Below are positions 59,126 to 64,000 of a stretch of DNA of 64,000 nt, piece by piece. The stretch covers positions 310,001 to 374,000 of the forward strand of contig NZ_CANKZF010000003.1 in NCBI RefSeq assembly GCF_947488515.1. The letters are read 5' to 3'. How positions within the stretch are numbered: the stretch's first letter is position 1; each line of letters begins with the position of its first letter. Under the pieces are notes generated by a model. It was not told the DNA's origin. It saw only the letters and a program-made list of their open reading frames with translations, and did no database searches. Made by a program: the position numbers and the translations under genes. Origin of the DNA: an uncultured Nocardioides sp. Lineage in GTDB: Bacteria > Actinomycetota > Actinomycetes > Propionibacteriales > Nocardioidaceae.

Positions 59126-59953
59126 ATGCGCGCGTGGATCGACGGTGACCTGCTGGCCGACCCGACGCAGGGGGCGATCGCGGTCACCGACCACGGCTTC
59201 ACCGTGGGCGACGGGGTCTTCGAGGCGGTGAAGACGCTGGACGGAGTGCCCTTCGCGCTCACCCGGCACCTCGCCCGGCTCGAGCGGAGCGCGTCCGGAC
59301 TGGGGCTGCCGGCGCCCGACCTCGACGTCGTACGACGTGGGGTCGAAGCCGTGCTCGACGGCGCGCAGGACGACCCGATGGGTCGGCTGCGGATCACCTG
59401 GACCGCCGGACCGCACCCGATGGGCTCGGGACGCGGCGGGGGACCGGCGACGCTGGTGGTGGCCTACAGCGCCATCGACCACGCGGCCCCCGAGACCACG
59501 GTCGTGACCGTCCCCTGGACCCGGAACGAGAACGGCGCGACGGCCGGGCTCAAGACCACGTCGTACGCCGAGAACGTGATCGCGCTGGCGCACGCCCACC
59601 GGCATGGCGGGACCGAGGCGCTCTTCGCCAACACGGCCGGCAACCTCTGCGAGGGCACGGGGTCGAACGTCTTCTACGTCGTCGACGGTGAGGTGCGCAC
59701 GCCCAGCCTGGCGTCGGGCTGCCTCGCCGGCATCAGCCGCGAGCTGGTCCTCGAGTGGTGCGGTGCCACGGAGGTCGACGAGCCGCTGGCGGAGGTCCGG
59801 GCCCGGGCGAGCGAGGCGTTCCTCGTCTCCACGACGCGCGACGTCCAGGCCATCGCCCGCTGGGACGACCGCGACCTGCCCGCGCCCGGGCCCGTGACGC
59901 GGCGTTGTGCCGAGACGTGGGCCGCCCGCGAGGCTGAGACCATGGAGCCATGA
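59126..59953 (+). CDS. pabC: Class IV aminotransferase, aminodeoxychorismate lyase-like
   Basis: 275 residues. PLP Lys 143 lies in GLKTTSYAEN, and GNLCEGTGSNVF and LASGCLAGISRELVLEWC match the fold-type IV family. The family includes 4-amino-4-deoxychorismate lyase, D-amino-acid and branched-chain aminotransferases; pabC is the usual neighbour of his/trp genes. It overlaps hisI by 4 bp. Confidence 0.82.
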   Translation: MRAWIDGDLLADPTQGAIAVTDHGFTVGDGVFEAVKTLDGVPFALTRHLARLERSASGLGLPAPDLDVVRRGVEAVLDGAQDDPMGRLRITWTAGPHPMGSGRGGGPATLVVAYSAIDHAAPETTVVTVPWTRNENGATAGLKTTSYAENVIALAHAHRHGGTEALFANTAGNLCEGTGSNVFYVVDGEVRTPSLASGCLAGISRELVLEWCGATEVDEPLAEVRARASEAFLVSTTRDVQAIARWDDRDLPAPGPVTRRCAETWAAREAETMEP

Positions 59954-60312
59954 CGAACCCCGACTCCGCCCTCGACCCGGCGATCACCGCGCGCCTGCGG
60001 CACACGGCCGAGGGCCTCGTCCCCGTTGTCGTCCAGCAGCACGGGTCGGGCGAGGTGCTGATGCTCGCCTGGGTCGACGACGAGGCGCTCGCCCGCACCA
60101 TCGACACCGGGCGGGCGACGTACTGGTCGCGCTCGCGCCGCGAGTACTGGGTCAAGGGCGACACCTCCGGCCACGTGCAGTGGGTCAAGGAGGTCCGCCT
60201 CGACTGCGACGGCGACACGCTCCTCTTCGTCGTGGACCAGGTGGGCGCCGCCTGCCACACCGGCGACCACACCTGCTTCGACGCCGACCTGCTGCACCGG
60301 GTCGATGGCTGA
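59950..60312 (+). CDS. hisI: Phosphoribosyl-AMP cyclohydrolase
   Basis: 120 residues, single-domain HisI without a fused HisE. The Mg/Zn ligands D85, C86, D87, D89 (LDCDGDT) and C102, C109 (ACHTGDHTC) are present, with YWSRSRREYWVKG. It opens the adenine ring of PR-AMP in histidine synthesis. It overlaps pabC and the next gene. Confidence 0.96.
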   Translation: MTNPDSALDPAITARLRHTAEGLVPVVVQQHGSGEVLMLAWVDDEALARTIDTGRATYWSRSRREYWVKGDTSGHVQWVKEVRLDCDGDTLLFVVDQVGAACHTGDHTCFDADLLHRVDG

Positions 60313-60949
60313 CCCCGGGAGCGAGCACGAGGTGCGACCCGCGTCGAAGCGGCGCACGTTCGGCCCCGTCGTCGCGCTGGGTCTCGTCTCCGGCGCGCTG
60401 GGGGCGTGGGCCGGCAGCAAGCCCTGGGTCGACGGCTCGGGCGCCGAGTCCACTCCCGGCACGGGTTCCCCGGGCTGGGGCATGACGTGGGGCGAGGTGG
60501 CCACGTCGCCGCTCGCCACGGCCCTGGCCTTCGTCGTCCTCGCCTGCTGGGGTGTCCTGCTGGTCACCCGCGGGCGGTTCCGGCGGGCCGTTGCGGCACT
60601 GTCCGTGCTCGCCGGCGTCGGCTACGCCGCGACCGTCGTGTGGGCCCCCTTCACCCTCCCCGACCACCTCGTCGCACAGGTCCGTCGCCGGACCGGGCTC
60701 ACGCTCGACGACACGTCGCTGACCGGGTGGTACTGGCTCGCGGTCGTGGCGGCGCTCCTCGTGCTCGCCTCGACGGTCCTGGCCCTGCGTCTGGTCCGCA
60801 CGTGGCCCGAGATGGGGTCGAGGTACGACGCGCCGACCGGCGCCCGCGGCGGCGACAGCACCGCCCCGGCCGAGGCTCCCGCCGACCAACCGACCGAGAA
60901 CATCGACATCTGGAAGGCCCTCGACGAGGGCAGGGACCCGACCGCCTAG
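60305..60949 (+). CDS. Trp-biosynthesis-associated membrane protein (TIGR02234-like)
   Basis: 214 residues with about four membrane helices and the family features WAGSKPWVD near 35 and the C-terminal DIWKALDEGRDPT. Such proteins sit near trp genes in actinobacteria; function unknown. It overlaps hisI by 8 bp. The trpE normally beside it is absent here. Confidence 0.85.
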   Translation: MADPGSEHEVRPASKRRTFGPVVALGLVSGALGAWAGSKPWVDGSGAESTPGTGSPGWGMTWGEVATSPLATALAFVVLACWGVLLVTRGRFRRAVAALSVLAGVGYAATVVWAPFTLPDHLVAQVRRRTGLTLDDTSLTGWYWLAVVAALLVLASTVLALRLVRTWPEMGSRYDAPTGARGGDSTAPAEAPADQPTENIDIWKALDEGRDPTA

Positions 60950-60952
60950 ACT
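60947..60952 (+). promoter_or_regulatory. -10 box for HGxxPAAW/trpC transcript
   Basis: TAGACT, its first three bases being the stop codon of the preceding gene. It lies 39 nt before ATG 60992, which has AAGGAG as its ribosome binding site. Confidence 0.5.
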
Positions 60953-60991
60953 CGTCGCGCACCCCGCTCGACTGACGAAGGAGCACCAACG

Positions 60992-61192
60992 ATGGCTGCT
61001 GGCCACGGCAACACCCCCGCTGCTTGGACCGCTGTGGCGTTCGCGATGCTCGGCTTCGTCGTCGGCAGCGTCGCCCTGCTGCAGGTCCCGACCCAGATGA
61101 CCCTGCTCTGGATCGGCATCATCATCGCCGTCGTCGCGTTCCCGCTGTTCCTCGTGCTGTCGAGGCTCGGCTTCAACTCCTCCGAGCACTGA
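60992..61192 (+). CDS. HGxxPAAW-family small membrane protein
   Basis: 66 residues. The motif HGNTPAAW is at 5-12, and two membrane helices follow. This conserved actinobacterial protein is found upstream of trpC; function unknown. AAGGAG lies 9 nt before ATG. Confidence 0.88.
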   Translation: MAAGHGNTPAAWTAVAFAMLGFVVGSVALLQVPTQMTLLWIGIIIAVVAFPLFLVLSRLGFNSSEH

Positions 61193-61271
61193 GGCTGGAT
61201 CCACCACGGGGCACGTCCGTCCACTGGGCACCGGCCCCGGATGGAGTGGGACCGGGTGAGAGGCTGAGGGC

Positions 61272-62069
61272 ATGCCTGTGACCGGTTCCGTGCTCGACGA
61301 CATCGTGGCCGGAGTGCGCGAGGACCTCGCCCGGCGCGAGGCCGCCCTGCCCCTGCCCGAGCTCCTCGCGCACCTGGCGGAGGCCCCCGCGCCGCGTGAC
61401 CCGATGCCGCACTTCCGGGCGCGCGGCTCGAGCGTCATCGCCGAGGTCAAGCGACGCAGCCCCAGCAAGGGCGACCTCGCCGACATCCCCGACCCGGCCG
61501 TCCTCGCAGCGGCGTACGCCCGCGGTGGGGCCGCAGCGATCTCCGTCCTCACTGAGGAGCGCCGCTTCGGTGGCAGCCTCGCCGACCTGCGCAGCGTGCG
61601 CGCCGCGGTCGAGACGCCGGTCCTGCGCAAGGACTTCATCGTCGAGACCTACCAGCTCGTCGAGGCCCGCGCGGCCGGCGCCGACCTGGCGCTGCTGATC
61701 GTCGCCGCCCTCGACGACGACACCCTGCGCCGCCTCCACGACGAGGCCGGCGAGCTCGGCCTGACCGTGCTGGTCGAGGTGCACGACGAGGCCGAGACCG
61801 AGCGAGCACTGGCCCTCGACGCCGAGCTGATCGGCGTCAACAGCCGCAACCTGAAGACCCTCGAGGTCGACCCCGGTGTGTTCGGTCGCCTCGCCCCCCA
61901 GATCCACGCCGACGTCGTGAAGGTCGCCGAGAGCGGCATCACCGGCGTCGACGACGTCCAGCGGTTCGTCTCCGAGGGCGCGGGCGTCGTGCTCGTCGGC
62001 GAGGCGCTGGTCAAGGACGGCGACCCCGAGGCCGCCGTACGAGCCATGACAGGAGTGACAGCGCCGTGA
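61272..62069 (+). CDS. trpC: Indole-3-glycerol-phosphate synthase
   Basis: 265 residues, TIM barrel. VIAEVKRRSPSKGDLA has the catalytic Lys, Glu and substrate-binding loop, with FIVETYQLVEARAAGAD and VNSRNLKTLEVD later. It makes indole-3-glycerol phosphate from CdRP. trpB overlaps it by 4 bp. Confidence 0.97.
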   Translation: MPVTGSVLDDIVAGVREDLARREAALPLPELLAHLAEAPAPRDPMPHFRARGSSVIAEVKRRSPSKGDLADIPDPAVLAAAYARGGAAAISVLTEERRFGGSLADLRSVRAAVETPVLRKDFIVETYQLVEARAAGADLALLIVAALDDDTLRRLHDEAGELGLTVLVEVHDEAETERALALDAELIGVNSRNLKTLEVDPGVFGRLAPQIHADVVKVAESGITGVDDVQRFVSEGAGVVLVGEALVKDGDPEAAVRAMTGVTAP

Positions 62070-63385
62070 GCCAGCAGATACAGCAGCCCGCCACCAGTGC
62101 CATCCGCTACGAGGCCGACGAGCGCGGGTACTTCGGCGACACGTGGGGTGGGCGCTTCATGCCCGAGGCCCTCGTCGCCGCGCTGGACGAGCTGACCGAC
62201 GCCTGGCGCGAGGCGATGGCCGACGAGTCGTTCGTCGGCACCTTCGAGCGGGTGCTGCGCGACTACGCCGGCACCCCGAGCCGGCTCTACCACGCCGAGC
62301 GGCTCTCCGACCTCGTCGGTGCGCGCGTGCTGCTCAAGCGCGAGGACCTCAACCACACCGGGGCCCACAAGATCCGCAACGTCCTCGGTCAGGCGCTGCT
62401 GACCAAGCGGATGGGCAAGACCCGGGTCATCGCGGAGACCGGTGCCGGCCAGCACGGGGTCGCCAGCGCCACCGCGGCCGCGTGGTTCGACCTCGACTGC
62501 ACCGTCTACATGGGGGCCGTCGACACCCGCCGCCAGGCGCTCAACGTCGCCCGCATGCAGCTCCTCGGCGCCAAGGTGGTCCCGGTCGAGTCCGGCAGCG
62601 CGACGCTGAAGGACGCGATCAACGAGGCGCTGCGCGACTGGGTCGCCAGCGTCGACCACACCGCCTACCTCTTCGGCACCGCAGCCGGGCCGCACCCGTT
62701 CCCGAGCATGGTGCGCGACTTCTGCCGCGGCATCGGCGACGAGGCGCGCGCCCAGTGCCTCGAGCAGTACGGCGTCCTCCCGGACGCCGTCGCCGCGTGC
62801 GTCGGCGGCGGCTCCAACGCCATCGGCCTGTTCACCGCGTTCCTGGAGGACGAGGGCGTGGAGATCCACGGCTTCGAGCCCGGGGGTGACGGCGTCGAGA
62901 CGGGCCGTCACGCGGCGACCATCCACGCCGGCGAGGCGGGCGTGCTGCACGGGGCCCGCACCTACGTGCTCCAGGACGACGACGGCCAGACGGTCGAGTC
63001 CCACTCGATCTCCGCCGGCCTCGACTACCCGGGCGTCGGACCGCAGCACTCGTGGCTGGCCGCGGCCGGGCGGGCGACGTACACGCCCGTCACGGACGCC
63101 CAGGCGATGGAGGCCATGGCGCTGCTCAGCCGCACCGAGGGGATCATCCCGGCCATCGAGTCCGCCCACGCGATCGCCGGTGCGCTCGACGTCGCGAAGA
63201 GGCTCGGCGAGGAGAAGGGCCCCGACGCGACGGTGATCATCAACCTCAGCGGCCGCGGCGACAAGGACATGGGCACGGCGATCGAGTGGTTCGGCCTCGG
63301 TGACGCCGACCTCGGGCCCGAGGCCGACCTCGAGCAGGTCGAGGCCGACGTCGCGTCCGACCACGACACGGAGGCGCAGCAGTGA
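62066..63385 (+). CDS. trpB: Tryptophan synthase beta subunit
   Basis: 439 residues from GTG 62066. PLP Lys 102 is in NHTGAHKIRN, the phosphate loop GGGSNAIG near 251, and NLSGRGDKDM near 395. It condenses indole and serine. It is somewhat longer than the ~400-residue family norm at the C-terminus. It overlaps trpA by 4 bp (GTGA). Confidence 0.98.
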   Translation: MSQQIQQPATSAIRYEADERGYFGDTWGGRFMPEALVAALDELTDAWREAMADESFVGTFERVLRDYAGTPSRLYHAERLSDLVGARVLLKREDLNHTGAHKIRNVLGQALLTKRMGKTRVIAETGAGQHGVASATAAAWFDLDCTVYMGAVDTRRQALNVARMQLLGAKVVPVESGSATLKDAINEALRDWVASVDHTAYLFGTAAGPHPFPSMVRDFCRGIGDEARAQCLEQYGVLPDAVAACVGGGSNAIGLFTAFLEDEGVEIHGFEPGGDGVETGRHAATIHAGEAGVLHGARTYVLQDDDGQTVESHSISAGLDYPGVGPQHSWLAAAGRATYTPVTDAQAMEAMALLSRTEGIIPAIESAHAIAGALDVAKRLGEEKGPDATVIINLSGRGDKDMGTAIEWFGLGDADLGPEADLEQVEADVASDHDTEAQQ

Positions 63386-64000
63386 CCTCGACCCGCACCG
63401 CCTTCGAGCGCGCGAGGGCCGAGGACCGAGCCGCCCTGATCGGCTACCTCCCCGCCGGCTACCCGAGCGTCGACGGATCGATCCGGGCGATGCGGACGAT
63501 GGTGGAGGCCGGCTGCGACGCCATCGAGATCGGCCTCCCCTACAGCGACCCCGTGATGGACGGGCCCACGATCCAGGCCGCGGCCCAGGCCGCCCTCGAC
63601 GGCGGGGTCCGCACCGCCGACGTGATCCGCGTGGTCGAGGAGGTCGCCGCGACGGGCGTGCCCACCCTCGTCATGACCTACTGGAACCCCGTCGAGCGCT
63701 ACGGCGTCGAGCGGTTCGCCGCCGACCTGGCCCGGGCCGGCGGTGCCGGCCTGATCACGCCCGACATCACCCCCGACTACGGCGCGGAATGGATCGCCGC
63801 CGCCGACGAGCACGACCTGGACAAGGTCTTCCTCGTCGCGCCCAGCTCGACCGACGAGCGGATCGCGATGACGGCCGCCGAGAGCCGCGGCTTCGTCTAC
63901 GCCGCCGCCGTCATGGGCGTCACCGGCGCGCGCGACGCCACGTCCGACCTGGCCGGCCCCCTGGTGCGACGGGTCCGCGCCGCGGGCGACGTCCCGGTGG
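63382..64000 (+). CDS. trpA: Tryptophan synthase alpha subunit, 5' part (3' end outside window)
   Basis: 206 codons from GTG 63382 to the window edge. IGYLPAGYPSVDGSIRAM has the family start, catalytic Glu 49-equivalent lies in AIEIGLPYSDPVMDGP, and LITPDITPDYGAEW and VTGARDATSDLAGPLVRRVR follow. It cleaves indole-3-glycerol phosphate and channels indole to TrpB. Confidence 0.96.
   Translation, partial: MTSTRTAFERARAEDRAALIGYLPAGYPSVDGSIRAMRTMVEAGCDAIEIGLPYSDPVMDGPTIQAAAQAALDGGVRTADVIRVVEEVAATGVPTLVMTYWNPVERYGVERFAADLARAGGAGLITPDITPDYGAEWIAAADEHDLDKVFLVAPSSTDERIAMTAAESRGFVYAAAVMGVTGARDATSDLAGPLVRRVRAAGDVPV

Overview
The window is about 64 kb of very GC-rich DNA, densely packed with genes on both strands. 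It looks like the chromosome of an actinobacterium, most plausibly Nocardioides or another Nocardioidaceae member. This rests on codon bias, the DUF3046-recA-recX order, an actinobacterial hisI/trp cluster with its two small membrane proteins, two ECF42-type sigma modules, a SirA/CysH sulfur operon and many apparently leaderless genes (a TANNNT-like box 6-8 nt before ATG or GTG). The genus is an inference. I see no prophage, insertion sequence, rRNA or CRISPR array.

Layout: 1-12.3 kb holds the tail of a LuxR regulator, three alpha/beta hydrolases, HxlR and LysR regulators, an SDR, the first ECF42 sigma/YCII module, a PQQ-type sugar dehydrogenase lipoprotein, a three-gene ABC-2 exporter and a Nudix hydrolase. 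12.3-19.5 kb has a two-copy palindromic repeat, an acyl-CoA synthetase, a six-gene operon whose genes all overlap by 4 bp (ECF sigma, zinc-finger membrane anti-sigma, ABC ATPase, two membrane proteins, nucleoside-hydrolase-like lipoprotein), and a Cu/Zn-SOD-like exported protein. 19.5-28.7 kb contains DUF3046, an MFS transporter, recA with a LexA box and a PafBC-type promoter, recX, a phosphoribosyltransferase, PPK2, a HipA-like kinase with DUF3037, and an AlkD-like protein.

28.6-32.4 kb is an assimilatory sulfur operon (sulfite reductase, a 58-aa zinc-ribbon protein, APS/PAPS reductase, sirohydrochlorin chelatase) preceded by a probable 29-codon cysteine-containing leader peptide. 32.4-41.3 kb carries glyA, divergent glycogen genes glgA/glgC, the second ECF42 sigma with three YCII proteins, and phosphoglucomutase. 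41.3-50.7 kb has two tandem small proteins with an Sm-like sequence pattern, an acyl-CoA dehydrogenase, a BrkB-type membrane protein, a K+ channel with RCK domain, a sulfotransferase, and an IclR-controlled MFS/arylsulfatase pair.

50.7-58.6 kb encodes a secreted CHAP protein and a group of membrane and stress-type genes (AI-2E-type transporter, membrane-anchored phosphodiesterase, GAP-family protein, small membrane protein, PAS-ANTAR regulator). Four promoters in this stretch carry the inverted repeat TCACCC-N5-GGGTGA or a close variant. In two of them the repeat sits exactly 22 nt upstream of a TAnCGT -10 box, which points to an uncharacterised local regulon. 58.7-64 kb has tRNA-Gly, tRNA-Cys and tRNA-Val, then pabC-hisI-Trp-associated membrane protein-HGxxPAAW protein-trpC-trpB-trpA, the last running off the window.
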